Position numbers and translations under genes: made by a program | Part shown: one piece after another, positions 9,518-20,447 of the stretch | Position numbering within the stretch: the first letter of the stretch is position 1 | Layout: the number at the start of each line of letters is the position of its first letter | Notes under the pieces: model-generated | What the model saw: the letters and a program-made list of their open reading frames with translations, nothing else | What the model was told of the DNA's origin: nothing | The model's database searches: none | DNA from: Microbulbifer sp. MI-G | GTDB lineage: Bacteria > Pseudomonadota > Gammaproteobacteria > Pseudomonadales > Cellvibrionaceae | Reading direction: 5' to 3' | Length of the DNA stretch: 64,000 nt | Assembly (NCBI RefSeq): GCF_030440425.1 | Contig: NZ_CP098023.1 | Location: forward strand, 1,167,501-1,231,500

Positions 9518-9768
9518 GGATTTCTCCTTACCGAGTGCACCGCATACCGGCTAACGGCTTCCTTTCGGGCCGCAACCCTACTAGGAAGTGGGCCAGAATG
9601 GAAGCATATACTCAAAGTTTGGGTTTTGGTTGGGGATTGAACCTTCAGGGCGCCAGTCAGTTTGTGACTGCATGTGAAGCTTGGGTCGAGTAGTCAGCCA
9701 GTGCCGGCTGGGGGGTAATGAAACCGAGCGCTGGGCAGCATTGCCGTGTAAGAGTGGATAGTGGCGGG

Positions 9769-11229
9769 TCAGGCTAAGCGTTTGCGCTCACTGGAAGAGG
9801 GGATTCCCATGGACTCCCGGTATTTTGCTACTGTGCGGCGTGCTACCTTGATTCCCTGCCTGTCGAGTTCCTGGGCGATTTTATTGTCCGAAAGGGGCTT
9901 GCGTGGGGCTTCGGTATCAATCAGCTTGCGAATCATTGCGCGAATGGCGGTTGACGAGGCGTCCTCGCCGGAATCGGTGCTGACATGGCTGGAGAAAAAA
10001 TATTTGAGCTCGTAAACGCCCCGGGGAGTCAGCATGTACTTCTGGGTGGTGACTCTGGAGATAGTGGATTCATGCATGCCAATGGCTTGGGCAATATCTG
10101 CCAGTACCATCGGTCTCATGGCCTCGGGACCCTCTTCGAGGAATCCCTGCTGTTTCTCAACAATACAGGTCGCCACCTTGAGCAGGGTATCGTGGCGGCT
10201 CTGCAGGCTTTTCAAAAACCAGCGCGCCTCCTGGAGGTGGTCCCGCAGGAAGCTGTTTTCTCTGGAGTTATCTGCGCGCCTGACCAAGGCGGCATAGTGA
10301 TTATTAATACGGATTTTCGGGGTGATTTCCCCATTCAGATCCACCTGCCAGCGCAACCCTTTGCGGGAAACGAGGATGTCAGGAATGACGTAGGCGGTCT
10401 CCTCTCTGCCATAGCGCTCCCCGGGGGTGGGGTTTAGGGTCTGGATCAGGCGAATTACCGCGCCTAACTGGGCCTCATTCAGGTTTGTGCGCCGGCTCAG
10501 TTGGCGGAAGTCCCGTTTGCCGAGCAGACCGAGATGGCGTTCAATAATGTCCTTGGCCTGTTTAAGCCAGGGTGTGCTGTCTGGCAGCTGCTGCAACTGC
10601 AACAGCAGACACTCCTGCAGGTCCCGCGCGCCACAGCCAGTGGGCTCGAACTGCTGGATCGCTTTGAGCACGGCGAGGACCTCATCCTCTTCAACATGGA
10701 GGGACGCTGTGATCTGAGCAATGGGGGTTCCCAGCAGTCCGCAGGGCTTGATCGCATCAATCAGGTTTTCACCGATCCACTTGTCATGCGCAGATAGTGT
10801 GGTGAGGTTGAGTTGCCAGTGCAGGTGATCCTGCAGACTGTCTCCGGGAGCACTGTGCTCAAACTCTAATTTGTCACCATCGAACCCACTGCTGTAGTTG
10901 CCGTAGATTTCGTCCCAGCGGGAGTCCAGCGGCAACTCGTCGGGAATATTCTGGCTCCAGCTGTCTTCACTGAGTTCGTGCTCACCACTGGAGGAGGCGA
11001 TTGCACTTTCTGAGCCAGCTGTCGGCTCCTGCTGGGCGTTGCTCTCTGCGATATTGGCTGTAGAGAGAACCTCGTCAGTCTCAACTTCCAGCATGGGGTT
11101 GCCGTCCAGAGCGGCCTGGATCTCCTGTTGTAAATCCATTGTCGACAGTTGCAACAGGCGTATTGCCTGCTGCAACTGCGGGGTCATGGTCAACTGGGTG
11201 CCGAGCTTAAGCTGAAGAGACTGCTTCAT
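9769..11229 (-). CDS. rpoN: RNA polymerase sigma-54 factor
   Basis: 486 residues. Region I is Gln/Leu-rich (MKQSLQLKLGTQLTMTPQL start), region II is acidic (about 55-120), the core-binding and helix-turn-helix domains follow, and the RpoN box ARRTVAKYRE lies near residue 465 with its flanking GIPSSSERKR tail. Sigma-54 recognises -24/-12 promoters and needs AAA+ activators. One such activator with an FHA-like domain is encoded in this window at 43671-45212. Gene order lptB-rpoN-hpf is the usual one. Confidence 0.97.
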   Translation of the reverse strand: MKQSLQLKLGTQLTMTPQLQQAIRLLQLSTMDLQQEIQAALDGNPMLEVETDEVLSTANIAESNAQQEPTAGSESAIASSSGEHELSEDSWSQNIPDELPLDSRWDEIYGNYSSGFDGDKLEFEHSAPGDSLQDHLHWQLNLTTLSAHDKWIGENLIDAIKPCGLLGTPIAQITASLHVEEDEVLAVLKAIQQFEPTGCGARDLQECLLLQLQQLPDSTPWLKQAKDIIERHLGLLGKRDFRQLSRRTNLNEAQLGAVIRLIQTLNPTPGERYGREETAYVIPDILVSRKGLRWQVDLNGEITPKIRINNHYAALVRRADNSRENSFLRDHLQEARWFLKSLQSRHDTLLKVATCIVEKQQGFLEEGPEAMRPMVLADIAQAIGMHESTISRVTTQKYMLTPRGVYELKYFFSSHVSTDSGEDASSTAIRAMIRKLIDTEAPRKPLSDNKIAQELDRQGIKVARRTVAKYRESMGIPSSSERKRLA

Positions 11230-11381
11230 AGTGGGGCGCTACAAACCGAGGTGGCCGGTATTCACCAAAAGTTACCCATAATGGCGCAGACTACCCCGCT
11301 TGTCGGGATAACACAAGCAATAAACGTGCCTATAAATCTTGCCCAGTGCGGAATTTGAGCGCAAAAATGGCAGCTTTTCCT

Positions 11382-12107
11382 CTAGATGGTAAATTCGTGC
11401 CCCAGATAGACCTCGCGCACCTGCTGGTTCACGAGCACTTCTTCCGGAGTGCCGGCGGCGATAATATGGCCTTCACTGACGATATAGGCGGTTTCACAGA
11501 TATCGAGGGTTTCGCGCACATTGTGGTCGGTAATCAGGACACCAATACCCCTGTTGCGCAGGTGGCGGACAATGTCCTTGATATCGTTGACCGAGATCGG
11601 GTCTACCCCAGCAAAAGGTTCGTCCAGCAATACAAACCTGGGATTTGTGGCGAGTGCGCGGGCGATTTCCACCCGGCGGCGTTCTCCCCCGGAGAGGGCC
11701 ATCCCCAGACTGTGCTCGATATGGGTAATATTGAACTCACTGAGCAGTGCCTTGGCCTGCTGCTGGCGTGCAGGGCGGGACAGGTCCTTACGGGTCTCAA
11801 GGATGGCGAGAATATTGTCGCGCACCGACAGGCGACGGAATACCGAGGCCTCCTGGGGCAGATAGCCGATCCCTTTGCGTGCACGACCATGCATGGGAAG
11901 GCCGGTGATGTCTTCATCATCGATTAATACCCGCCCGGTATCGGCCCGGACCAGGCCGGCGATCATGTAAAAGCAGGTGGTTTTCCCGGCACCATTGGGG
12001 CCCAGAAGGCCAACTATCTGACCACTGGTGACGCTGACGGAGACATCCTGAACGACTTTTCTTTTCTTGTACTGCTTGGCGAGGTGTAACGCTTTGAGCG
12101 TTGGCAT
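11382..12107 (-). CDS. lptB: LPS export ABC ATPase
   Basis: 241 residues with all ABC ATPase motifs: Walker [10 protein letters not shown] (about 36-44), signature [15 protein letters not shown], Walker [14 protein letters not shown] and the H-loop in LITDHNVRE. LptB powers LptFG to extract LPS from the inner membrane and push it along the LptC-LptA-LptD bridge. It lies about 100 bases downstream of lptA, and its C-terminus YLGHEFTI is typical of LptB. Confidence 0.97.
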   Translation of the reverse strand: MPTLKALHLAKQYKKRKVVQDVSVSVTSGQIVGLLGPNGAGKTTCFYMIAGLVRADTGRVLIDDEDITGLPMHGRARKGIGYLPQEASVFRRLSVRDNILAILETRKDLSRPARQQQAKALLSEFNITHIEHSLGMALSGGERRRVEIARALATNPRFVLLDEPFAGVDPISVNDIKDIVRHLRNRGIGVLITDHNVRETLDICETAYIVSEGHIIAAGTPEEVLVNQQVREVYLGHEFTI

Positions 12108-12203
12108 AGTGTGTTCCGAAATCTTTCCCTGCCGTGGGCACAGAGTGCCTTCCGGTAAAGGTTTGACAGTGAATTAGTACTGTATACGGGCTCGGGTAGG
12201 GAC

Positions 12204-12749
12204 CTATTGGCCCCCTCTCCCGTTGTCGGGGGATTCTTTCTTTTCCGGCTTCCAGATCATCTCTACGCGACCTTTCCCGGTCTGTCCCCGGGCACTCATT
12301 TGTTCGGTGGTGAGGTCATAGTTGATCTTTTCTGCTGCCAGGGTATTGCCATCCCGGTCCACTAGGGCCTCGCCGGTAAGGAGAAGTTCTTCCGAGCTGA
12401 CAGAGTATTCTATGCGCTGGGCGCGCGCCTTGACGGGGTTTTCCCCTGCGAGGATCTTCTGCTCGAAGTGAGCGGGTTTTCCCTCAGCGATGACGCGCCG
12501 GACCTCCTTGTCGGTTGTGAAGTAGACCTCGACACGATCCGCGCGTATTTTCAGGGAGCCTTGGGTAATGACAACGTTATTGCTGTAAACGACCAGGTTA
12601 CTGCTCAGAGCGGCATTCATCGCATCAGATCTGATATTCACGCGCTGTTCGCGGTCTTCAGGTAATGCATCTACCCCCGCGGTGAAGAATAACAGGGCTG
12701 CAGCGGTGGAAACCTTGCACAGGTGACGGAATAGGTTAGTCGGTGTCAT
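12204..12749 (-). CDS. lptA: Periplasmic LPS bridge protein
   Basis: 181 residues from ATG 12749, which overlaps the end of lptC by 14 bases; an upstream in-frame start at 12791 would put the signal sequence too far in. A signal peptide (hydrophobic AAALLFFTAG, likely cleavage after VDA) precedes an OstA/LptA beta-jellyroll starting REQRVNIRSDAMNA. LptA polymerises head to tail to carry LPS across the periplasm. Its partners lptC and lptB flank it in the same transcription unit. Confidence 0.93.
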   Translation of the reverse strand: MTPTNLFRHLCKVSTAAALLFFTAGVDALPEDREQRVNIRSDAMNAALSSNLVVYSNNVVITQGSLKIRADRVEVYFTTDKEVRRVIAEGKPAHFEQKILAGENPVKARAQRIEYSVSSEELLLTGEALVDRDGNTLAAEKINYDLTTEQMSARGQTGKGRVEMIWKPEKKESPDNGRGGQ

Positions 12750-13308
12750 AGCTGCTCTTAACGTCCGATAGGATTTCCACCCGGTCTTCACTCAGATAGG
12801 CGCGCATGCCCTTGCCGGTGGTACGGTTGGGGCCGGAGGTGATAGTAACAACTTTGTCGGTTTCGGCGAACTCCCTGTCTGGCAGGAGAGTAATGCTGGG
12901 TGTTTCCAATTTGATACCACCTGTGGCGGGTAGTTCATCAATCACCGCTTCTCCTTCCAGGACTACCCGTTCACCGCGATTGTAGACGGTACCCCACCTG
13001 GATTCAGCGCGCCATTTAGGCTGGTCATCCTCGTAGAAGAGCAGGCGTGGCTCTGTTAGATCGGCCCGGTCACGGCGTTTGAACTGGTAGTAGGTAATCT
13101 GCTGGGCATCCACCCGGTAGGCCAGGTTACCCTCTTGATCAAAGTGCCGGGTTTTGGCGTTGCGAATGATCAGTTCGGCGGCGCGGTCCTGCTGTTGGGG
13201 CGTTGGGCGGATGCTCAGCAACTGCTCCGGCGGGCTTTCGGAGAACCAGAGCCCCACACTGATCAGCAGTATAACCAGTAGTAACGGCAGCCAAGTGCGG
13301 CGCATCAA
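12736..13308 (-). CDS. lptC: LPS export protein LptC
   Basis: 190 residues with a single N-terminal membrane anchor (LPLLLVILLISVGLWF) followed by a periplasmic jellyroll; EGEAVIDELPATGGIKLETPSI is typical of the family. LptC links the LptB2FG transporter to LptA. The start overlaps the kdsC stop by four bases (ATGA type) and its end overlaps lptA, so kdsC-lptC-lptA are translationally coupled. Confidence 0.95.
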   Translation of the reverse strand: MMRRTWLPLLLVILLISVGLWFSESPPEQLLSIRPTPQQQDRAAELIIRNAKTRHFDQEGNLAYRVDAQQITYYQFKRRDRADLTEPRLLFYEDDQPKWRAESRWGTVYNRGERVVLEGEAVIDELPATGGIKLETPSITLLPDREFAETDKVVTITSGPNRTTGKGMRAYLSEDRVEILSDVKSSYDTD

Positions 13309-13844
13309 CCTTCTCCAAGGTAGGGGGCAAGCGCCATATCAAATGTCCCCTGAGCCCGCATGATGTGATCACAGACTTCGCGCACAGCACCCTCACCGCC
13401 GCAGGCATCCGTGATCCATATAGCATGCTCGCGCACGGGTTGGGCTGCATTGGGCGGTGCAATTGGACAACCAATGCGCGTCATGACCAGAAGATCGGGA
13501 TAGTCATCGCCGATATAGGCGATCTCCTCAAGCCGACAGGGCTCATCGGCCAAAAGCTCCTGCAAGGCGTGGAATTTATCTTCTCGACCCTGGATCAACT
13601 TGCTGATGCCGAGTTCGTGTGCGCGGCGCTCGACCACACTGCTGCGCCGGCCGGTAATAATGGCCACATGCACACCGGATTTCTGCAGCATTTTTATGCC
13701 ATGCCCATCCAGAGTGCTGAATGTTTTGAGTTCGTTACCACCGTTGTCGAAGTAGAGTTTGCCGTCGGTGAGGACGCCGTCTACATCCAGTACCAACCAG
13801 CGAATGCTCTTCAATGCACTGTTTAACCGTTCTTCTGGGATCAC
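13305..13844 (-). CDS. kdsC: Kdo-8-phosphate phosphatase
   Basis: 179 residues from a GTG at 13844. AAGGAT lies six bases upstream of it, and the resulting length fits the family, whereas an ATG at 13985 would add 47 unrelated residues and run into kdsD. The HAD motif I is LVLDVDGVLTDG (nucleophile and general acid Asp), motif II IITGR and motif IV IGDDYPDL. KdsC hydrolyses Kdo-8-P to Kdo, which is needed for LPS inner core. The gene sits between kdsD and lptC, the usual order. Confidence 0.93.
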   Translation of the reverse strand: MIPEERLNSALKSIRWLVLDVDGVLTDGKLYFDNGGNELKTFSTLDGHGIKMLQKSGVHVAIITGRRSSVVERRAHELGISKLIQGREDKFHALQELLADEPCRLEEIAYIGDDYPDLLVMTRIGCPIAPPNAAQPVREHAIWITDACGGEGAVREVCDHIMRAQGTFDMALAPYLGEG

Positions 13845-13908
13845 TGGAGTATCCTTGTAGGTTAGCGACGGCTGCGGCACTTTTCCGCTCCGTACAGGAT
13901 TGTTTATT

Positions 13909-14883
13909 TCAGATGACGCCGGCGCGCAGTATATCGTGCATATGTAGTATGCCGATCGGAATATGTGTTGCATCTTCCACGACAAGAGCGGTGATCTTGT
14001 AATCTTCCATAATTCTCAGCGCTTCCGCGGCCAGGGTTTCGGCGGAAACCGTCTTCGGACTGCGGCTCATCACTTGCGTCATGGTCGCCTGGTCAAATGC
14101 CACTTTCTGATCGATTACGCGGCGCAGGTCGCCATCGGTAAATACACCCAGTAATTTCCCACTGTGGTCGATAACCGTAGTCATGCCAAAACCCTTGCTG
14201 GTCATTTCCAGAAGAGCTTTGGACAACAGGGTTTCCGGGTGCACTCGGGGCAATTCTTTCCCGGCGTGCATCACATCTTTAACTTTGAGTAGCAAGCGTC
14301 GCCCCAGGGCTCCGCCGGGATGCGAAAAAGCGAAATCCTCGGCGGTAAATCCCCTGGCCTCAAGCAGGGACACTGCCAATGCATCACCCATCACGAGGGT
14401 GACGGTGGTAGAGGAAGTAGGGGCCAGGTTGAGCGGGCAGGCCTCTGTTTGTACCGAGATGTCCAGATTGACCTCGGCAGCCTGAGCCAGGGACGAGTCT
14501 GCTTTGCCGGTCATACTGATCATTGGGATGCCAAGCCGTTTCAGCAATGGCAGCAGGGTGAGTACTTCCGTCGAGGAGCCCGAGTTGGAAATCGCGACTA
14601 CCAGGTCGTCGCGGGTAATCATTCCCAGGTCCCCGTGACTGGCCTCGCCCGGGTGAACGAAGAAACTCGGTGTACCAGTGCTGGCCAGGGTTGCGGCTAT
14701 CTTGCGTCCAATATGCCCGGATTTTCCCATTCCGGTCACGATGGTGCGGCCAGAGCACTGCAAAATCATCCTGCAAGCCTGTTGAAAGTCGCCATTAATT
14801 CTTTTTTCCAGTCCGGCGACAGCCTCTGCCTCCATGCGAACGGTGCGTCGTCCTGCCTGCAATATCAGATCCTGAGTCATCAA
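13909..14883 (-). CDS. kdsD: Arabinose-5-phosphate isomerase
   Basis: 324 residues. A SIS domain (about 40-175, GMGKSGHIGRKIAATLASTG and SNSGSSTEV) is followed by two CBS domains (about 205-324). The enzyme interconverts ribulose-5-phosphate and arabinose-5-phosphate, the first step to Kdo. It is the first gene of the long minus-strand LPS/rpoN cluster; in many relatives a yrbG-type exchanger and mlaFEDCB lie upstream, but here only mlaC is found on the other side. Confidence 0.95.
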   Translation of the reverse strand: MMTQDLILQAGRRTVRMEAEAVAGLEKRINGDFQQACRMILQCSGRTIVTGMGKSGHIGRKIAATLASTGTPSFFVHPGEASHGDLGMITRDDLVVAISNSGSSTEVLTLLPLLKRLGIPMISMTGKADSSLAQAAEVNLDISVQTEACPLNLAPTSSTTVTLVMGDALAVSLLEARGFTAEDFAFSHPGGALGRRLLLKVKDVMHAGKELPRVHPETLLSKALLEMTSKGFGMTTVIDHSGKLLGVFTDGDLRRVIDQKVAFDQATMTQVMSRSPKTVSAETLAAEALRIMEDYKITALVVEDATHIPIGILHMHDILRAGVI

Positions 14884-15475
14884 ATGCCTCTGGTTTGCTA
14901 ACGTCTATCTACGTAAGGTTTGTACAAATAGTAATCTTCCCCAGCCAGGATAAGCTGCGGGAACGATTTGACACAGGGACGTGTCGCCCCTGGTCCGGAA
15001 CCAGTGAAAGCGCTGGAAACACCTGCATCAGCGCATATTTGCGGTAGTTTTTCAATAAAGCGGTGATCCAATCGATGCTGGAAGACTGGTTGGACTGCCA
15101 GAATTAAGTGGCCAACTTGTGATAGTGCTGCCAGTCTCTGCCAGCGGCATCGCGCAATCTTTGAAATACGCTGTCCGATCGGGCCGGTTTTCCTCCCCCT
15201 CCTGCTCTTCTACTGTCGTGCTAATCTATATTATTAGCGGGCTACTGGCGCGGGAACCCGCCGAACAACCGGGAGGGGTGATCAAATGACATTCCAGTAC
15301 ACCCCCCACATCTTCAGGCGCGGTCATGGTATAGTCTGCCGCCGCTGCTGTCAGCTTTGTCATTCAATGGATGAACGGCAAAGCCCTTCTTCTCAGGCAT
15401 CGGGCGGCATGATCGATATGGCACTTATTTACGCTGTTTGCGTCCAAGGAAAAATTGGATAACAGGAGACTCTTT
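14884..15475. other. Divergent kdsD-mlaC intergenic region
   Basis: 592 bases without a recognised gene, at the place where Pseudomonas carries mlaF, mlaE and mlaD. Two short plus-strand reading frames are chained here: GTG 15119 to TGA 15289, and ATG 15286 to TAA 15462. They overlap by ATGA, and the second has GGGAGG upstream and ends 13 bases before mlaC. Neither resembles a protein I know; the second holds a CRRCCQLC cluster. TATAGT at 15330-15335 could be a -10 box for mlaC. No convincing remnant of mlaFED is readable. Confidence 0.5.
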
Positions 15476-16129
15476 GTGAACACATCATTTTGGATTGATC
15501 GGCAAGGTTTGTCACAGTGGCTAAAGTGTGTGCTCTGCGCATTCCTGGTATCTGCGGCAAGCTCTGCAGCGAATGCCGCTCAAAATCCCTATGTGGTGAT
15601 CGAAGGGGTATCCCAACAATTGTTGAGTGTGATTCGCTCGAATGCGCCATATGCCAATAGTGACCCGCAGAGATATTACAGCGCCGTAGAGAACGTGCTG
15701 ATACCGATTGTGGATTTTGATTTTATTGCGATCGGTGTAATGGGGCGCTACGCCAAACAGGCTACAGCGAGCCAACGCTCGCGTTTTACCAATACGTTCC
15801 GTCGGGATCTGGTAGCAACCTTTGCCCGCGGAGTGGCGAATTTTGGTGATCTGGATGTGAAAGTGGTGAATCCGGGAACGGTTCCCATCGGAAATCGGGT
15901 CAATGTCCTGCAGGAGGTGCGCAGTAAAGAGGGAATTACCAAGGTGTCCTATACCTTGGTACGCAATCGCGCGGGGCAGTGGAAGTTGATCAATGTGATT
16001 CTCAACGGGGTCAATCTGGGTAAAACGTTCCGCAGTCAGTTTGCCCAGTCAATGCGGACCCATGGCGATATCGACAAGGTAATTTCCAATTGGTCCGCAG
16101 CACAGGATGTTGCTGATCAAGTGAGCTAA
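15476..16129 (+). CDS. mlaC: MlaC periplasmic phospholipid-binding protein
   Basis: 217 residues from GTG 15476, which has AGGAG seven bases upstream. A signal peptide (CVLCAFLVSAASSAANA) is followed by the MlaC/Ttg2D fold; RYYSAVENVLIPIVDFDFIAIGVMGRYA and KEGITKVSYTLVRN are family-typical. MlaC shuttles phospholipid between the outer-membrane MlaA and the inner-membrane MlaFEDB. None of mlaF, mlaE, mlaD or mlaB is adjacent, which is unusual. The following genes ibaG-murA-hisG-hisD keep the standard order. Confidence 0.9.
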   Translation: MNTSFWIDRQGLSQWLKCVLCAFLVSAASSAANAAQNPYVVIEGVSQQLLSVIRSNAPYANSDPQRYYSAVENVLIPIVDFDFIAIGVMGRYAKQATASQRSRFTNTFRRDLVATFARGVANFGDLDVKVVNPGTVPIGNRVNVLQEVRSKEGITKVSYTLVRNRAGQWKLINVILNGVNLGKTFRSQFAQSMRTHGDIDKVISNWSAAQDVADQVS

Positions 16130-16216
16130 TTGGCGGACGTTGGGGCGTTCTGCTGCGTGTCCTGCGCGAATCGGGTACACTTGCGTACCGTTTTTACATC
16201 AACCCAAATCCCGCCT

Positions 16217-16450
16217 ATGCAACCTGATGAAATCAAAGCCCTGATTGAGGGACAAATCCCAGAGAGTAATGTGAATGTTGCCTTTGAGGGCAGCCACCTT
16301 GTGGTGACTGTAGTGAGCAGTGCCTTCGAAGGCCTGACCCGTTTAAAGAAACAGCAACTGGTTTATGCAGCGCTCAGCGAAAAGATTGCCGATGGCACTT
16401 TACACGCCGTCCAGATGCAGACTCTGACCCCGGAAGAAGCCGGTCGTTAA
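16217..16450 (+). CDS. ibaG: BolA-family protein IbaG
   Basis: 77 residues from ATG 16217 (MQPDEIKALIEGQIPES). The BolA fold is indicated by the AFEGLTRLKKQQLVYAAL core; the candidate cluster-ligand His found in IbaG proteins lies within GSHLVV or LHAV. IbaG forms a [2Fe-2S]-bridged complex with monothiol glutaredoxin and affects envelope stress and acid responses. It precedes murA by 42 bases, as in E. coli and Pseudomonas. A second, clearly different BolA gene is at 41556. Confidence 0.92.
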   Translation: MQPDEIKALIEGQIPESNVNVAFEGSHLVVTVVSSAFEGLTRLKKQQLVYAALSEKIADGTLHAVQMQTLTPEEAGR

Positions 16451-16486
16451 CCTGCCCCATGAGTACTGGTGGCACCCCAACTATGA

Positions 16487-17755
<1,269 letters not shown>

Positions 17756-17824
17756 AGATAGAGCAGTGCCAGCCTTCATATTGCAGAGGTGGCAATCAAT
17801 CGGGAAGCTGCGCAAACAACACCA

Positions 17825-18466
17825 ATGACTATGCCAATCACCATCGCCTTAACCAAGGGAAGAATCCTGCGGGAAACCCTGCCAATACTCACCTCTGCTG
17901 GACTGGCGCCCTTGGAGGATCTTTCAAAGAGTCGCAAGCTGACGTTTCCCACGGAATGCGCGGGGGTGCGCCTGCTTCTCCTGCGTGGTGTGGATGTGCC
18001 TACCTATGTCCAACATGGTGCGGCGGATATGGGGGTAGCGGGCAAGGACACCTTGTTGGAGCACAGTTCCGATGGCCTCTATGAGCCCCTGGATCTCGGG
18101 GTCGCCCGCTGCCGCCTGATGACAGCCGGTATCAAAGGGACGGAACTGCCCCATGGCCGGATCCGGGTGGCGACCAAGTTTGTCGAAAGTGCCAAACGCT
18201 ATTACGCCGCCAAGGGGCGCCAGGTCGATATCATCAAATTATACGGTGCTATGGAGCTGGCGCCGCTGATGGGGTTGGCCGATGAAATCGTCGATATTGT
18301 GGACAGTGGCAACACGCTGAAAGCCAACGGCCTTGAGGCGAGAGAAACCATTGCACACATCAGCAGCCGTCTGATCGTTAACAGGGCCGCCATGAAAATG
18401 AAATATCACCTGATTGGCGATCTGATTGAAAAGCTGGCAGCGGCGACCACCCGCACCCAGGGTTAG
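17825..18466 (+). CDS. hisG: ATP phosphoribosyltransferase, short form
   Basis: 213 residues from ATG 17825 (ATG 17831 is the next candidate and starts [13 protein letters not shown], closer to the family start). Motifs include [11 protein letters not shown] and the PRPP-loop segment [15 protein letters not shown]. It is the short HisG lacking the C-terminal regulatory domain, so the first step of histidine synthesis should need HisZ, which is not in the window. hisD follows after 16 bases. Confidence 0.95.
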   Translation: MTMPITIALTKGRILRETLPILTSAGLAPLEDLSKSRKLTFPTECAGVRLLLLRGVDVPTYVQHGAADMGVAGKDTLLEHSSDGLYEPLDLGVARCRLMTAGIKGTELPHGRIRVATKFVESAKRYYAAKGRQVDIIKLYGAMELAPLMGLADEIVDIVDSGNTLKANGLEARETIAHISSRLIVNRAAMKMKYHLIGDLIEKLAAATTRTQG

Positions 18467-18482
18467 AAATTTTCCAGATACT

Positions 18483-19805
18483 ATGACAAGTCAGTGCATT
18501 CGCCGGCTGAATACAGCGGAAAAAAACTTTGATACGCAGCTGGACCAATTGCTGGCCTGGGAAGCGGTTACCAGCGATGCAGTAGCGTCCGTGGTTGCAG
18601 AAATACTGCAACAGGTGCGCAGTCGGGGCGATGCCGCAGTCATCGAGTATACCAATCGCTTCGATCGCCGCGAGTTGGTTCGGGCAGGTGACTTTATTGT
18701 GGCATCCGCCGATCTGAACGCGGCCCTGCAGCGTATCAGCCCCGAGGACCGTGAAGCGCTTGAAGTTGCCGCCCAGCGGGTGCGGGACTACCACTACCAC
18801 CAGGTGCAGGAATCCTGGCACTACATTGAAGCTGATGGCACAGTGCTGGGGCAGCAGATTACCCCGATGGCGCGGGTGGGGATTTACGTCCCCGGCGGCA
18901 AGGCTTCATATCCCTCCTCGGTTTTGATGAATGCCATTCCAGCCAAGGTTGCCGGCGTTGATTGTGTGAATATGGTGGTGCCAGCGCCGGATGGGAAATT
19001 GAATGATCTGGTTCTGGCGGCTGCGGGGATTGCGGGTGTCAATCAGGTGTATACCATCGGTGGTGCCCAGGCGGTGGCGGCACTGGCATATGGTACCGAG
19101 ACCATTGCTGCAGTGGATAAAATTGTCGGTCCTGGCAATGTTTATGTGGCTGCTGCCAAGCGCGCGGTGTTTGGCCGTGTGGCCATCGATATGATTGCGG
19201 GGCCATCGGAGATACTGGTGATCTGTGACGGCGGCACCGATCCAGACTGGATTGCCATGGACCTGCTTTCCCAGGCCGAGCACGATGAGATGGCGCAGTC
19301 AATTTTGCTGTGCCCGGATGCACAATTCCTCGATAAGGTGGCGGTTTCTCTGCAACAGCTGCTGACCGATCTGCCCAGGGCGCCGGTCGCACGAAAATCC
19401 CTGGCCAAACGGGGGGCCTTGATTCAGGTTGGTTCGCTGGAGGAGGCAATAAGGCTTTCCAATCGCATAGCCCCTGAACACCTGGAGGTTTCTGTCGCCG
19501 ATCCCGAGCGTTTTCTGCCGCAAATATGCAATGCCGGCGCTATCTTCCTTGGTCGCTACACCGCGGAAGCATTGGGGGATTACTGCGCAGGTCCCAACCA
19601 TGTGCTACCCACCAGTGGTACTGCCCGATTCTCATCGCCGCTGGGGGTGTATGATTTCCAGAAGCGCAGTTCCGTTATCTATTGTTCCGCCGAGGGCGCT
19701 GACAAACTGGGCCGTGTTGCCGGGACGCTCGCCCGCGGCGAGGGATTGGAGGCCCACGCCCGCTCCGCCGCGTTTCGCATCAAGGGTGATACCCCCGGCC
19801 AATAA
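18483..19805 (+). CDS. hisD: Histidinol dehydrogenase
   Basis: 440 residues from ATG 18483; an upstream in-frame ATG at 18426 would overlap hisG by 41 bases. The family stretch [17 protein letters not shown], the zinc-ligand region [12 protein letters not shown] and the catalytic APEHLEV motif are present. HisD oxidises histidinol to histidine in two NAD-dependent steps. In Pseudomonas hisC follows; here the next gene is convergent and hisC is not nearby. Confidence 0.97.
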   Translation: MTSQCIRRLNTAEKNFDTQLDQLLAWEAVTSDAVASVVAEILQQVRSRGDAAVIEYTNRFDRRELVRAGDFIVASADLNAALQRISPEDREALEVAAQRVRDYHYHQVQESWHYIEADGTVLGQQITPMARVGIYVPGGKASYPSSVLMNAIPAKVAGVDCVNMVVPAPDGKLNDLVLAAAGIAGVNQVYTIGGAQAVAALAYGTETIAAVDKIVGPGNVYVAAAKRAVFGRVAIDMIAGPSEILVICDGGTDPDWIAMDLLSQAEHDEMAQSILLCPDAQFLDKVAVSLQQLLTDLPRAPVARKSLAKRGALIQVGSLEEAIRLSNRIAPEHLEVSVADPERFLPQICNAGAIFLGRYTAEALGDYCAGPNHVLPTSGTARFSSPLGVYDFQKRSSVIYCSAEGADKLGRVAGTLARGEGLEAHARSAAFRIKGDTPGQ

Positions 19806-20002
19806 ACCGCTCCTCAATGGCCCGGCGGTGGATATTTAACGTCGTTTTTGAGTGGCTGGCGTAGTAATGGTGAGACATTCCCAGTGCTTTTCAAGGTTGC
19901 GTAGCGGTTATACTTTGAGCACCCATAGTGCAAAACTACAGAGATTGCCGAGTCAACAGCGCTTTTTTCCCTGTATGGGTATTACATTGAGCCCGGGCTG
20001 AC

Positions 20003-20434
20003 TCAGTCAATGTGCGGAATTTTTGTCGCCTGCCAGGCAAGTGCGCGCCACTCGCCTTGTTGTTTGACAAAGGTTCCGGTGTTGAAATAGTGATTGGCTT
20101 CCCCGCTGGTACTGTCATCAGCCAGCAACTTGAATGCCACAATGGCGGTATCTCCCAGCAGTCGGATATCAATGTCTTCAGCGGTGTAACGCACGGATGC
20201 CGGCTCACTGCCTGGGTTTTCCAATCCCTGCATAATCTGGTGCTTACCGAATCGCTTGCCAGCTGAGCTGGTATAGATCAGGTCTTTGGCCCAAAAGCGG
20301 CGGTGGACTTCCGCATTGCTGGCGGCATTATTGAGAAAGTGAATAAGAAGCTGCTTCAGTTTCTCCTGATCGCCAGCTTGGGTCGGAGCGGTGGCCAGTA
20401 CCAGAAGCAAGGCCAGGGATAGTGCGCGCATCAT
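20003..20434 (-). CDS. Secreted NTF2-like (DUF4440) protein
   Basis: 143 residues with a clear signal peptide (MRALSLALLLVLATAPTQAG). The mature part has the SnoaL/DUF4440 pattern: HRRFWAKDLIYTSSAGKRFGKHQIMQGL, a central IRLLGDTAIVAFKL strand and GTFVKQQGEWRALAWQATKIP at the end. Such cone-fold proteins bind small ligands or are enzymes; no function can be assigned. Its start lies 13 bases after the end of the degS-like gene on the same strand, so the two are probably co-transcribed. Confidence 0.8.
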   Translation of the reverse strand: MMRALSLALLLVLATAPTQAGDQEKLKQLLIHFLNNAASNAEVHRRFWAKDLIYTSSAGKRFGKHQIMQGLENPGSEPASVRYTAEDIDIRLLGDTAIVAFKLLADDSTSGEANHYFNTGTFVKQQGEWRALAWQATKIPHID

Positions 20435-20447
20435 AAAATCTCAGTGG

